The notes: a model not told the origin generated them from the sequence alone. A stretch of DNA of 40,540 bases from Lachnospiraceae bacterium (GCA_017513005.1 JAFWDM010000107.1:1-40540), one strand, 5' to 3'. Positions 1 through 8,881 are shown, counted from the stretch's first letter. Numbers and translations are program-made.

Positions 1-210
1 CTGATAGGGCTTGACATTGACCGTGCCCCAGTAGGGGATGGTGCCATAGGTGGGGATGGCCTTGAGATATTTCTCATAGGTGTACATCAGGTCTTTTTTC
101 TTGGCGCCGACGGCCAGGGCGTACAGGGCGATGTCACGCCAGTTGTACTCCATGTAGCGGGGCTCCATCTTCTTGCCGATCAAAAGTTCATCAAGTTTCG
201 GGACTGCCAT
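1..210 (-). CDS. MaoC-type (R)-enoyl-CoA hydratase, N-terminal part (cut by window edge)
   Basis: Only the first 70 codons lie in the window; the gene continues beyond position 1. The start ATG is the complement of 208-210, with a GGAGGG box about 7 nt upstream. The visible protein begins MAVPKLDELLIGKK and contains YNWRDIALYALAVGA followed by a YEKYLKAIPTYGTIPYW stretch. That pattern is typical of the N-terminal hot-dog domain of MaoC / 17-beta-HSD4-type 2-enoyl-CoA hydratases. The family hydrates trans-2-enoyl-CoA to (R)-3-hydroxyacyl-CoA in the cytoplasm. The C-terminal catalytic half is outside the window, so activity cannot be confirmed. A sigma-54 promoter at 449-466 points at this gene, and a sigma-54 activator is encoded divergently, so it is probably the first gene of an activator-controlled acyl-CoA operon. 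Confidence 0.75.
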   Translation of the reverse strand, partial: MAVPKLDELLIGKKMEPRYMEYNWRDIALYALAVGAKKKDLMYTYEKYLKAIPTYGTIPYWGTVNVKPYQ

Positions 211-375
211 TTTAATACCCTCCTTATACATACGATTCTTTCTTATTACGGTTGAGTTCTTCGATTTTCCGTCTGCTGTGTCCTTCGTCCATGCGGAGCA
301 CGGGCTTCTGCTTTCCTTCGCTCCTGCGCTGTATGCAGGCTCCTTAGTCCTGCGGTGCCTCTGACAATTGTTTTC

Positions 376-431
376 GATCAAAGCCCGGCCTTTTTTGGCG
401 GTTCCATAATCACCGCTGCGGGCCTTTGATC
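376..431 (-). promoter_or_regulatory. Nested stem-loop at the 5' end of the MaoC transcript
   Basis: GATCAAAG (376-383) pairs with CTTTGATC (424-431), and adjoining CCG/CGG bases extend the stem past a bulge. Inside, GCGGT (398-402) pairs with ACCGC (412-416). The predicted sigma-54 start is near 439-440, so this structure would form the extreme 5' end of the message. No T-run follows on either strand, so it is not an intrinsic terminator. It could protect the 5' end or act in regulation (inference). Confidence 0.45.
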
Positions 432-448
432 ATCTCTGTCCATATATA

Positions 449-466
449 CAGCAAAGCCTGTGCCAA
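449..466 (-). promoter_or_regulatory. Sigma-54 (-24/-12) promoter for the MaoC gene
   Basis: Read on the minus strand the sequence is TTGGCACAGGCTTTGCTG. It matches the RpoN consensus TGGCAC-N5-TTGC with the correct GG/GC spacing. GG at -24 is the complement of 463-464 and GC at -12 is the complement of 451-452. It lies about 240 bp upstream of the MaoC start codon. Its only plausible activator, a PAS/AAA+/Fis protein, is encoded immediately upstream in divergent orientation. Confidence 0.8.
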
Positions 467-512
467 TATTCCTGTATCTTCAGGAAAATGAATAATTCAC
501 ATATTTACATTA

Positions 513-539
513 TATTATTATCAATAATACGTGTATAAT
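513..539 (+). promoter_or_regulatory. AT-rich palindrome next to a TATAAT box
   Basis: TATTATT (513-519) and AATAATA (523-529) form an inverted repeat with a 3-nt centre. TATAAT follows at 534-539, but no convincing -35 is seen. The palindrome lies between the sigma-54 promoter and the candidate upstream activator sites. It is therefore placed where a bend (IHF/HU type) or a repressor for the divergent regulator gene could act. Function is inference. Confidence 0.35.
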
Positions 540-666
540 TGCGGCTTTTGAGCGGGAAGTTCTTTGAAAGGACGGTGAAAGCGCTTTTTGCGGGGGGTAT
601 TGCAAGGCTCCGGACCATCGTTTTGTAGAAAAAATACCACACCTGGTTTGGGCAGTCTGATCAAGC

Positions 667-710
667 GTGTCATTTTTAACACAGATGATTTTCTTTGCTG
701 TGTCATTTTT
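667..710. promoter_or_regulatory. Candidate upstream activating sequence for the sigma-54 regulator
   Basis: GTGTCATTTTT occurs twice, at 667-677 and 700-710, a spacing of 33 bp or about three helical turns. Between the copies ACACAG (679-684) and CTGTGT (698-703) form an inverted repeat. The site is about 200-250 bp upstream of the -24/-12 promoter, a usual distance for an enhancer-type activator. The rest of the 211-885 gap shows no gene I can support. Confidence 0.45.
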
Positions 711-885
711 TCAATATTTCCGGTGGAGTTCTTGTTTTCAGACAGAGTGATTTCTATAATGGAAATGATTGGAATCGCACAGCCGCAGCATGCACCATCT
801 GTATTCTTCTCTGCAGTGCAATCGCAGAGAAGAAAATGCCCGGCATCGTGCCGCTACAGGATGTAACCGGTCCCGGAGTTCATGA

Positions 886-2436
<1,551 letters not shown>

Positions 2437-2483
2437 CTCCGTCGGCATGGCTTGAAATCTGAAATGCCCTATGACAATGCAAG

Positions 2484-2517
2484 GGGCAATGCAACGCCTT
2501 TCGGCGATGCATTGCCC
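2484..2517. terminator. Stem-loop between convergent genes
   Basis: GGGCAATGCA (2484-2493) pairs perfectly with TGCATTGCCC (2508-2517), and inside it CGCC pairs with GGCG around a TTTC loop. It lies in the 110-bp gap between the ends of the activator gene and the convergent ATPase gene. No T-run follows on either strand, so termination efficiency is uncertain. Confidence 0.5.
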
Positions 2518-2546
2518 TGCTGCTTCCGGTGCAAAACACGGTGGTA

Positions 2547-3596
2547 CTATAAAACCTCCTGCCTGAGGATAAATTCCCTGAATCTCGGCAGTGTGAAGGA
2601 CAGCCAGCCATAATCAGGCGACTGGATGATTCCCTTCTTTGTCAATCTCTTTCTATATGTCGAGAAACTGTTCGAGCTCATTTTCAGTCGGTTCCGTATG
2701 GTCTCAACTTTTGTAGAAGGTGCATCACACATAGCCGCGACGACCTCCTTGTCCTTCCTGGAAAGCTCGCTCCAGATCTTTTCGTATACATAATCCTCCA
2801 GATATGTATCATACTGAGGAAGCAGGTTCTCCAGCGATTTCTTTCCGCCTTCGCGCCACAGCAGATATCCCAAAACCTGAAACGCGAAAGGATATCCCAT
2901 GGTCGCCTTCGCCATCTCCAGGGCTTCATCCTCGCTCATTTCAAAAACCTCTCTATACTTCTGCATAATCAGCGGAATGCTGAGGGGTTTCAGTTCCACT
3001 TTAGGCGCACGGAAGAGGAATGTCAGCGTTTTCTCATTCTGAAGCTCGTAGATATTCTCATACAGGCCTGTCATGATCAGAAATACATTGAGATTTTCTC
3101 GCATAAAAATCTGAAACTGACTGGCAAATTCCCTGATCTGCCGGTTAAGAGTCAACTCGTCAATTGTTATGAGGATTCTCCTGCCGCTTTTGGTCAGCTT
3201 TTCCAACATTCTGCGCAGAGCTACAACCATGTCCGTTATAGGCGGTTCTCCGTCTATTTCCAGGCCGAATCCAAGGTAGGACAGGTTGATCTTCGCATCT
3301 CTGAACATCTCAAATAAATCCTTGCGATTGCTGAGTTCTGCCGTGAGGGTCCTGAGCAGGTCGCGCTCCGGATTGAGATTGACAATGATCCAGCGGCTGT
3401 CCGCAGCCAGTGTATTTGCAATCGCGGACATGGCGACTGTTTTTCCCGCTCCTCTCACCCCTGTGATCATGCAGACCTGATAAGAGGGGGTATCCGATTC
3501 GAAACTGTCCAGAATTTCATTGCTCTGATAATCGCGCGAAATGTAGCTGACCGGTTCCTTTCCAAAGGAAAGAGAAAATGGATTGCTCTTCTTCAT
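2547..3596 (-). CDS. AAA+ ATPase with C-terminal winged-helix-like region
   Basis: This is a 349-residue predicted P-loop ATPase. Walker A is GVRGAGKT (residues 46-53) and Walker B is ILITIDEL (141-148). A stretch of predicted helices follows, and the C-terminal 80 residues (SRKDKEVVAAM to FREFILRQEVL) look like a winged helix (SSNSFSTYRKRLTKKGII). This resembles the Orc1/Cdc6-like or archaeal-type ATPase groups that often sit alone in bacterial genomes. Its substrate is not known. I chose ATG 3596 because AGGAGG lies 12 nt upstream; an in-frame ATG at 3623 adds nine residues. The open frame continues further upstream but reads into the chromate transporter region without family-like sequence. 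It has its own promoter (3690-3718) and a duplicated leader motif. Confidence 0.75.
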   Translation of the reverse strand: MKKSNPFSLSFGKEPVSYISRDYQSNEILDSFESDTPSYQVCMITGVRGAGKTVAMSAIANTLAADSRWIIVNLNPERDLLRTLTAELSNRKDLFEMFRDAKINLSYLGFGLEIDGEPPITDMVVALRRMLEKLTKSGRRILITIDELTLNRQIREFASQFQIFMRENLNVFLIMTGLYENIYELQNEKTLTFLFRAPKVELKPLSIPLIMQKYREVFEMSEDEALEMAKATMGYPFAFQVLGYLLWREGGKKSLENLLPQYDTYLEDYVYEKIWSELSRKDKEVVAAMCDAPSTKVETIRNRLKMSSNSFSTYRKRLTKKGIIQSPDYGWLSFTLPRFREFILRQEVL

Positions 3597-3628
3597 CTGT
3601 CCGGCATTCCTCCTGTCATCCATCAAGC

Positions 3629-3679
3629 CTTTCACAACTTTCCACAACCTCTCTGTCTTTTCATAACTTTCCACGACCT
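3629..3679. repeat. 22-bp direct repeat in the ATPase leader
   Basis: Two copies, 3629-3650 and 3658-3679, match at about 19 of 22 positions with a 29-bp period. On the minus strand each contains GTGGAAAGTTRTGAAA. They lie between the predicted transcription start and the ATPase start codon. That is a position where a repressor or an RNA-binding regulator could act; no function is demonstrated. Confidence 0.5.
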
Positions 3680-3689
3680 GATGGGCTTT

Positions 3690-3718
3690 ATTATAAGGGA
3701 TAGATGAGAAAGGAACAA
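3690..3718 (-). promoter_or_regulatory. Promoter for the AAA+ ATPase gene
   Basis: On the minus strand TTGTTC (complement of 3713-3718) is followed by a 17-bp spacer and a perfect TATAAT (complement of 3690-3695). It begins about 30 bp past the chromate transporter stop codon, so the ATPase gene need not depend on read-through. Confidence 0.6.
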
Positions 3719-3745
3719 GGTTCACAATGGATCTGTGCCGCGATA

Positions 3746-4321
3746 TCACACACCTGCAAACCGGAAGAGGATGCCGGCTGCGGCCGAGAGGGCGATAAAG
3801 GCGATGGGATGGATCTTCGGAAAGGCCTTCTGGCCGGCGAAGATCAGGATGCCCAGCAGGACGGCCTTCCAGATGAAGAGGTCTCCGGGGTTGCGGGAGG
3901 CCCAAAAGGCGTCTATGTTGACCAGGGCGACTTTCGCCACGTTCAGGCCGGCGGCCGTGATCATCGCGATCGAGGCGGGGCGCAGCCCGTACAGGGCGTG
4001 CTGGACATGTCTGCTGTCCTTGAACTTCTGCAGGAAACCGGAGATGATCAGGATGATGATCAGGGAAGGGGTCGCCAGGGCCAGCGTTGCGATGACGCCT
4101 CCTGGATAGCCGGCTGTCTTGAATCCGGCATAGGTCGACATGTTGATGCCGATCGCGCCGGGGGTGGACTCGGAGATGGCGATCATGTCCGCAATGTCCG
4201 CGTGCGAGAACCAGTGGGTCTTGTCGGACATCTCATAGAGGAAGGGGAGGGTCGCAAGCCCGCCGCCGATGGAAAAGAGTCCGGTCTTGAAAAACTCGAA
4301 GAAGAGGCGCAGGTAGATCAT
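3746..4321 (-). CDS. chrA: Chromate transporter, second half-size subunit
   Basis: This 191-residue membrane protein belongs to the short-chain CHR family, in which the two halves of ChrA are separate genes. It starts MIYLRLFFEFFKTGLFSIGGG, the conserved FFK-x-G-x-FSIGGG entry of CHR domains. It also contains ISESTPGAIGINMSTYAGF, matching the family STPG motif. About six hydrophobic segments follow. Its ATG overlaps the stop of the upstream partner in ATGA (4318-4321), so the two are translationally coupled and probably form a heterodimer. The family exports chromate by sulfate-like anion transport, but in anaerobes the physiological anion is uncertain. Confidence 0.88.
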   Translation of the reverse strand: MIYLRLFFEFFKTGLFSIGGGLATLPFLYEMSDKTHWFSHADIADMIAISESTPGAIGINMSTYAGFKTAGYPGGVIATLALATPSLIIILIISGFLQKFKDSRHVQHALYGLRPASIAMITAAGLNVAKVALVNIDAFWASRNPGDLFIWKAVLLGILIFAGQKAFPKIHPIAFIALSAAAGILFRFAGV

Positions 4322-4911
4322 TTCTCCGCCTCCTTTCCGTTTGCCGTCGTATTTCCGGCTTTTCCGTCCCGGAGGCCGCCGATCAGCACGCCGAGGATGC
4401 CGGAGATGATGACGAGGACGGCGGCGGGAACCGCCAGAGGCAGCACGCCGGACAGGGCCGTCATCAGAAAGACAGCGAGGTAGAGGACCAGGGTGGTTTT
4501 GTCTACGACGGATTTATTCCACAGGCGCAGGACTGCCTGGATGATCAGGACGCATACGCATACACGGATGCCTGCAAAGGCGTTCTGCACGACGGGGAGG
4601 TCGGCAAAGCCCTGCAGGAACGTGGCGATGAGCAGGATGATCACGATCGGGGCGCTGACAAAGCCGACTGTCGCGGCGACCGCGCCTGCGATGCCCTTGC
4701 GGCGGCAGCCGATAAAGGTGGCCACATTGAGGGCGATCAGGCCCGGCGTGCACTGGCCGATCGCAAAATAGTCCGTCAGGTCCTCCGTCGTCGTCCAGCC
4801 CCGGGTCTCGACCAGGTCTCTTTCCAGCAGGGGCAGCATGGCATAGCCGCCGCCGAAATTGACGGCGCCGATTTTAAAAAAAGCGAGATACAGTTCCAGA
4901 ATTTCTTTCAT
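4318..4911 (-). CDS. chrA: Chromate transporter, first half-size subunit
   Basis: This 197-residue partner of the previous gene has the same fold. It opens ELYLAFFKIGAVNFGGGYAMLP and carries FAIGQCTPGLIALNVATFIG, the CHR-family CTPG motif. The hydrophobic helices end in a short charged tail (RDGKAGNTTANGKEAEK). The start ATG (complement of 4909-4911) lies in a 13-bp tandem repeat in which every unit carries an ATG. The immediate upstream sequence is GAAAGAAAACC with no good Shine-Dalgarno, so initiation may rely on coupling to the repeat-encoded mini-ORFs. The gene lies about 70 bp after the large dehydratase subunit and is probably part of the same transcript. Confidence 0.88.
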   Translation of the reverse strand: MKEILELYLAFFKIGAVNFGGGYAMLPLLERDLVETRGWTTTEDLTDYFAIGQCTPGLIALNVATFIGCRRKGIAGAVAATVGFVSAPIVIILLIATFLQGFADLPVVQNAFAGIRVCVCVLIIQAVLRLWNKSVVDKTTLVLYLAVFLMTALSGVLPLAVPAAVLVIISGILGVLIGGLRDGKAGNTTANGKEAEK

Positions 4912-4950
4912 GGTTTTCTTTCATGGTTTTCTTTCATGTTTTTCTTTCAT
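4903..4950. repeat. 13-bp tandem repeat covering the chrA start codon
   Basis: Units begin at 4903, 4916, 4929 and 4942 (TTCTTTCATGGTT on the plus strand). On the minus strand each unit reads ATGAAAGAAAACC or a near copy. ATGs therefore recur every 13 bp. The 9-codon frame from ATG 4937 stops in TGA overlapping the chrA ATG. Confidence 0.8.
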
Positions 4951-4980
4951 ATAGAAAGTCTGCAGGTCCGGCTGACATCG

Positions 4981-6243
4981 TCAGACCGGGACCGTGATTT
5001 TGCCCTCGACTGCCGTCCAGGCGGCGGTCTTCGGGGAGGCCAGGTAGATCTGGACCTTTGAGGTACCCATGCGGCCCAGGAAGTTGCGGTTATTGGTCGC
5101 GACGACGACTTCATTGTCGGTCAGGATCCCGCCGGCCCGCCCGCAGCAGAGGCCGCAGCCGGGGTGGGTGATCATGGCGCCTGCCTCGGCGAGCGTCTCG
5201 AGGATCCCCGCTTCCAGGGCTTCGCGGTAGATTTTGCGGCTGGCCGGGGTGACGATGAACTTGACGAAGGGGGCGACTTTCCGCCCTTTGAGGATCTCTG
5301 CGGCAGCGGCGAGATCTTCGAGGCGGCCGTTGGTGCAGGAGCCCAGGAAGACCTGGTCGACAGCTTTTCCCGCGATTTCGCTGACAGGATGGATGTTGTC
5401 CACCTGCGAGGGGCAGGCGGCGACGGGGACGAAGTCCTCTGCCCGGTAGGTCAGGACGCGGTCATAGACGGCGTCGGGGTCGCCCTTGAGATTCTGCAGG
5501 AATGTATCGTTTTTGAAGTCTGCAGGCGCTATGCCGCAGTATTCCGCCGTCTTTTCGTCCGGGGAGAAGAGGCCGCACTTGGCGCCGCACTCGACGGTCA
5601 TATTGGCCATGGTCATGCGGCTGGCGACGGTCATGGCATCAAAGGTGCTGCCGGCAAACTCCAGCGATTTGTAGGTAGCGCCGTCGGCCCGCAGGTCGCC
5701 GAGGATCTGCAGGATGACGTCCTTGGAGGTGACATTTGGGGGAAGGGTCCCGTCCACCTGGACCTTGATGGTTTCCGGGACGCGGATCCAGAGCTTACCG
5801 GTCCCCAGGATGCCGGCCATCTCGGTGTAGCCGATGCCGGTGGAGAAGGCACCCACGCAGCCGTAGGTGACGGTGTGGCTGTCGGTGCCGAAGGCGATAT
5901 CACCTGGCTTCACATAGCCGGCCTCCGTCATCAGCTGGTGGCAGATGCCGTCCGAGCGGTGCACATTTCTGACCCCGTATTTTGCCGCGAAGGCATCTCC
6001 TGTGGCAAAATGGCGGGCGTCGTCGAGCTGGCTCGCGGGGACCAGGTGGTCGTAGATGAGGACCATTTTGTCCGGATCCCAGATCTTTGAAAAGCCCATC
6101 TCTTCAAACTTGTCTGCGACGAAGGGAATAAAAATGTCGTGCACCATGACGCGGTCGACGTTCACTGTGACGATCTCGCCGGGGGTCACTTTTTCGCGCC
6201 CGATATTGCGGGCGATGATTTTTTCTATGAGTGTCTGGCCCAT
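4981..6243 (-). CDS. Aconitase-superfamily dehydratase, large subunit A (LeuC-like)
   Basis: This 420-residue protein is full length for a LeuC/homoaconitase-type large subunit. It has FGTDSHTVTYG, GSCTNGR with Cys303, and HPGCGLCCG with Cys363 and Cys366. These three cysteines are the expected [4Fe-4S] ligands. The enzyme dehydrates and rehydrates a 2- or 3-hydroxy-dicarboxylic acid, as in 3-isopropylmalate isomerisation. I start at ATG 6243 (MGQTLIEKIIARN), which has AAAGGAAC upstream; the longer frame adds 22 residues without family similarity. Its small subunit is the next gene upstream. A second, different large/small pair lies directly before that, so the two enzymes probably act on different substrates. 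No leuA or leuB is nearby. The substrate is not resolved. Confidence 0.85.
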   Translation of the reverse strand: MGQTLIEKIIARNIGREKVTPGEIVTVNVDRVMVHDIFIPFVADKFEEMGFSKIWDPDKMVLIYDHLVPASQLDDARHFATGDAFAAKYGVRNVHRSDGICHQLMTEAGYVKPGDIAFGTDSHTVTYGCVGAFSTGIGYTEMAGILGTGKLWIRVPETIKVQVDGTLPPNVTSKDVILQILGDLRADGATYKSLEFAGSTFDAMTVASRMTMANMTVECGAKCGLFSPDEKTAEYCGIAPADFKNDTFLQNLKGDPDAVYDRVLTYRAEDFVPVAACPSQVDNIHPVSEIAGKAVDQVFLGSCTNGRLEDLAAAAEILKGRKVAPFVKFIVTPASRKIYREALEAGILETLAEAGAMITHPGCGLCCGRAGGILTDNEVVVATNNRNFLGRMGTSKVQIYLASPKTAAWTAVEGKITVPV

Positions 6244-6341
6244 GGTCTGTTCCTTTCTCGGCTCCTTTACGCAAGGGTGGTTTTGCTGTCTTCCTGTCTG
6301 ACCGGCCATACAACAGATGGTACTTTGTATGGCAAAGAATG

Positions 6342-6833
6342 TCAGACTTTCCCGTTCAGGCGTTGCATGGCTCTCACCAGGCCGCCCGCTTCCAGGATGT
6401 CCAGCAGGTTCTGCGGCAGAGGGGAAATGGGATAGGTCTTATCCTTGTACCGGATGGAATCTCCCGCGCGCACGGTGATCTCCTCGCCCTCCTGCACATC
6501 CTTTACCAGGTCGGCGTTCTCGATCAGGAGCAGGCCGTTGTTGATGGCATTGCGGAAAAAGATGCGGGCGTAGGAGGCGGCGATGACACAGCGGATGCCG
6601 AGCGCCTTGATGACCTCGGGGGCCTGCTCCCGGGAGGAGCCGCAGCCGAAGTTTTTGCCCGCGACGATGATGTCGCCTTCGCGGATTTGCGCCGCCAGCT
6701 CCGGACGAAGCGGGGAGAAGGCGTAGGGGCACATGTCGTTGATGGTTTTCAGAGCCAGATATTCCGTGGGCATGATGATATCCGTGTCGATATCATCCCC
6801 CAGGAGCCAGACTTTTCCTGTGAATTGTTCCAT
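6342..6833 (-). CDS. Aconitase-superfamily dehydratase, small subunit A (LeuD-like)
   Basis: At 163 residues this is the short LeuD form that partners separate LeuC-type large subunits. Family marks are GDDIDTDIIMP near the N terminus and NFGCGSSREQAPE in the swivelling domain. The substrate-specificity loop reads YLAL (residues 25-28). Archaeal homoaconitase has an arginine in this loop and isopropylmalate isomerase has hydrophobic residues, so a hydrophobic substrate side chain is favoured (inference). Start ATG 6833 has AAAGGAC about 7 nt upstream. It lies 98 bp before large subunit A and 89 bp after large subunit B, giving the order small B, large B, small A, large A. Confidence 0.85.
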   Translation of the reverse strand: MEQFTGKVWLLGDDIDTDIIMPTEYLALKTINDMCPYAFSPLRPELAAQIREGDIIVAGKNFGCGSSREQAPEVIKALGIRCVIAASYARIFFRNAINNGLLLIENADLVKDVQEGEEITVRAGDSIRYKDKTYPISPLPQNLLDILEAGGLVRAMQRLNGKV

Positions 6834-6922
6834 AGATCGGTCCTTTCTTTATGCGCGTGTGCAGGCACCCGCGCAGCGCGTATCGGGCGTGTGCGATATG
6901 GATGCAATGAGCCATGCCGGCA

Positions 6923-8170
6923 TCACGTAAACGCTGCGCTGATCTCTCCCTTGATGGCGGAGGCGGTGACGGTGGCGGCGGAGCCGAGGTAGACAAAGGA
7001 GTCGCGGTGGCCGGCGCGTCCCTTGAAGTTGCGCGTACCGGTGCTGATGAGGGTCTCGCCCTTGCCGATGACGCCCTGACAGCTCCCCCAGCAGACGCTG
7101 CAGTTGGGGTTCATGACGATGGCCCCGGCCTCCATAAAGGTATCCAGGATGCCCTCCTTCATGGCTTCGAGGTAGACCTCGCGGCTGGCGGGGACGACGA
7201 GGAAGCGGACGGTCGGAGCGACCTTTTTTCCTTTGATGATGGAGGTGCCCAGGCGCAGGTCCTCCAGGCGGCCGTTGTTGCAGGAACCGAGGAAGGCCTC
7301 GTTGATCCTGACACCTGTGCATTCGCTGACGGGAGCGATGTTGTCGACGAAATGGGGCTTCGCGACGACCGGGACGATCGTGGACAGGTTGATGTCGTAG
7401 ACTTTTTCGAATTTTGCGTCCGGATCACTGGCAAAACAGGCCTCGGGTCTGCGGCCGCCGTGTGCGGCGAGGTAGTTCATCGTGATATCGTCGACCTCCA
7501 TCAGGGCGGTCTTGGCGCCTGCCTCGACGCAGAGGTTGCAGATCGCGATGCGGTCGCTCATGGTCAGGGAGGCCATGCCGGGGCCGGCGAACTCCATGGC
7601 GTGATAGTTTGCGCCGTTGGCCCCGATCTGTCCGATGATGGTCAGGATCAGGTCGCGGGCGGTCGCGCCGTTTGAGAGCGCGCCGGTCAGGTTGAAGCGG
7701 AGCGTCTCGGGCACCAGGACCCAGGATTTGCCGGTCACCATGCCGTAGAGATAGTCGGTGCAGCCGACGCCGGTGCCGAAGGCACCGAGCGCGCCGTAGG
7801 CGCAGGTGTGGGAGTCGGCGCCGAAGATCAGCTGTCCGGGGACGACATGGTTTTCGATCATGATCTGGTGACATACGCCGGCACCCTCGTAAAAGGTGAT
7901 GCCGTTTTCCTTCGCGAAATCGCGCATTTTTTTCTGCGAGGCCGCTGTTTTGGGACTGTCGCAGGGGACATTGTGGTCCACGATCCAGACGAGCTTTCTG
8001 ACATCCGCGATGCGGGGGTGTTTGAGCGCATTGTACATGTCGATCGTCAGGTGGGTCGTACCGTCGTTACTCATGAGAAAGTCGAGTTCGACAGTGTGGA
8101 TATCGTTTGCGTGTACCTCGGGCAGGCCGGCTGCCCGGGCGATGATTTTTTCGGCGATGGTCATTCCCAT
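6923..8170 (-). CDS. Aconitase-superfamily dehydratase, large subunit B (LeuC-like)
   Basis: This 415-residue protein is clearly a paralogue of subunit A but quite diverged. It has FGADSHTCAYGALGAFG, GSCNNGR with Cys297, and NPNCSVCWG with Cys357 and Cys360, so the iron-sulfur ligands are complete. The C terminus has STGTRNFKGRAGH, as in the archaeal/clostridial LeuC2 group. ATG 8170 is preceded by GAGGAG at 9 nt; ATG 8164 is possible. Candidate reactions in this superfamily in anaerobes include 3-isopropylmalate, citramalate/methylmalate and 2,3-dimethylmalate dehydration. The sequence alone does not choose between them. The promoter at 8853-8881 reads through this gene after small subunit B. 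Confidence 0.85.
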   Translation of the reverse strand: MGMTIAEKIIARAAGLPEVHANDIHTVELDFLMSNDGTTHLTIDMYNALKHPRIADVRKLVWIVDHNVPCDSPKTAASQKKMRDFAKENGITFYEGAGVCHQIMIENHVVPGQLIFGADSHTCAYGALGAFGTGVGCTDYLYGMVTGKSWVLVPETLRFNLTGALSNGATARDLILTIIGQIGANGANYHAMEFAGPGMASLTMSDRIAICNLCVEAGAKTALMEVDDITMNYLAAHGGRRPEACFASDPDAKFEKVYDINLSTIVPVVAKPHFVDNIAPVSECTGVRINEAFLGSCNNGRLEDLRLGTSIIKGKKVAPTVRFLVVPASREVYLEAMKEGILDTFMEAGAIVMNPNCSVCWGSCQGVIGKGETLISTGTRNFKGRAGHRDSFVYLGSAATVTASAIKGEISAAFT

Positions 8171-8306
8171 AAAAAAATACTCCTCTTATCCGGCTGTATC
8201 GGATCCTTCCTTCATTCATTGAACCGAGCTGTGTTCTGTACACAGGGTCTGGTCTTCATCGCGCAATACCCGTTCGCGGGTCTTGAATGCAAGATTACAC
8301 ATCCGG

Positions 8307-8774
8307 TCACACATCCAGGGAGGCGATCAGGCCGCCCTGGTCAAGGATGCCCTGCAGGTGGGCGGGGAGCTTCGTACATGCAAACGTCTGTCCGCCTGCC
8401 GTCACGGTGCCCTCGATCATGGACAGTTCGATATCATCCCCGGTGTGTACGTGCTCATACAGATCCTTGCAGACGATGGCGGGGAGACCGATGTTGATAC
8501 AGTTCCTGTAGAAAATGCGGGCGAAGGATTTCGCCAGTACGGCCTTTACTCCCAGGGCCTTCAGCACGCTCGGAGCCTGTTCGCGCGAGGAGCCGCAGCC
8601 GAAATTTTCCGCTGCGACGACGAAGTCGCCGGGCCTGACATTTTTTGCGAAGTCCGCATCGAGCGATTCAAACGTGTGCGGCGCCATCTCTTCGACAGAT
8701 GGAAACAGCAGATACTGCGAAGCAATGATCTGGTCTGTGTCCACGTCATTATCGAATCTGAATACCTTTCCCAT
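8307..8774 (-). CDS. Aconitase-superfamily dehydratase, small subunit B (LeuD-like)
   Basis: This 155-residue LeuD-type small subunit is the first gene of the dehydratase operon. It has FDNDVDTDQII at the N terminus and NFGCGSSREQAPS mid-protein. The specificity loop reads YLLF (residues 21-24), again hydrophobic and lacking the homoaconitase arginine, but different from YLAL in subunit A. Start ATG 8774 (MGKVFRFDND) has AAAGGAAC at 5-6 nt. An upstream extension of the same frame contains no family-like sequence and crosses the promoter, so I exclude it. A 136-bp spacer with a small ACCCG/CGGGT hairpin separates it from large subunit B. Confidence 0.85.
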   Translation of the reverse strand: MGKVFRFDNDVDTDQIIASQYLLFPSVEEMAPHTFESLDADFAKNVRPGDFVVAAENFGCGSSREQAPSVLKALGVKAVLAKSFARIFYRNCINIGLPAIVCKDLYEHVHTGDDIELSMIEGTVTAGGQTFACTKLPAHLQGILDQGGLIASLDV

Positions 8775-8852
8775 GTTGTTCCTTTCTTTTTGGCAGTATT
8801 TCCCTCCACGGGTTCCTGCGCTGCGGGGATGGTCCGTGGTCATCAGTTTCCT

Positions 8853-8881
8853 ATTATAAGCAAATGCAGGCGTTTTGTCAT
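8853..8881 (-). promoter_or_regulatory. Promoter of the double dehydratase operon
   Basis: On the minus strand ATGACA (complement of 8876-8881) and TATAAT (complement of 8853-8858) are separated by exactly 17 bp. Transcription would start near 8846, leaving a leader of about 70 nt. No leader-peptide attenuator or T-box is recognisable in it. Confidence 0.75.

Noticed and set aside
3704-4483. Plus-strand 259-codon frame over the chromate transporter genes
   Set aside because: Its Gly/Asp-rich product has no likeness to anything, and the minus strand encodes coupled CHR proteins.
5164-6090. Plus-strand 308-codon frame opposite the large dehydratase subunit A
   Set aside because: Shadow; all cluster cysteines and family motifs lie on the minus strand.
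8775-8846. T-box or leucine attenuator in the dehydratase operon leader
   Set aside because: The leader is about 70 nt, has no run of leucine codons, no T-box GGTGG-type motif and no terminator hairpin.
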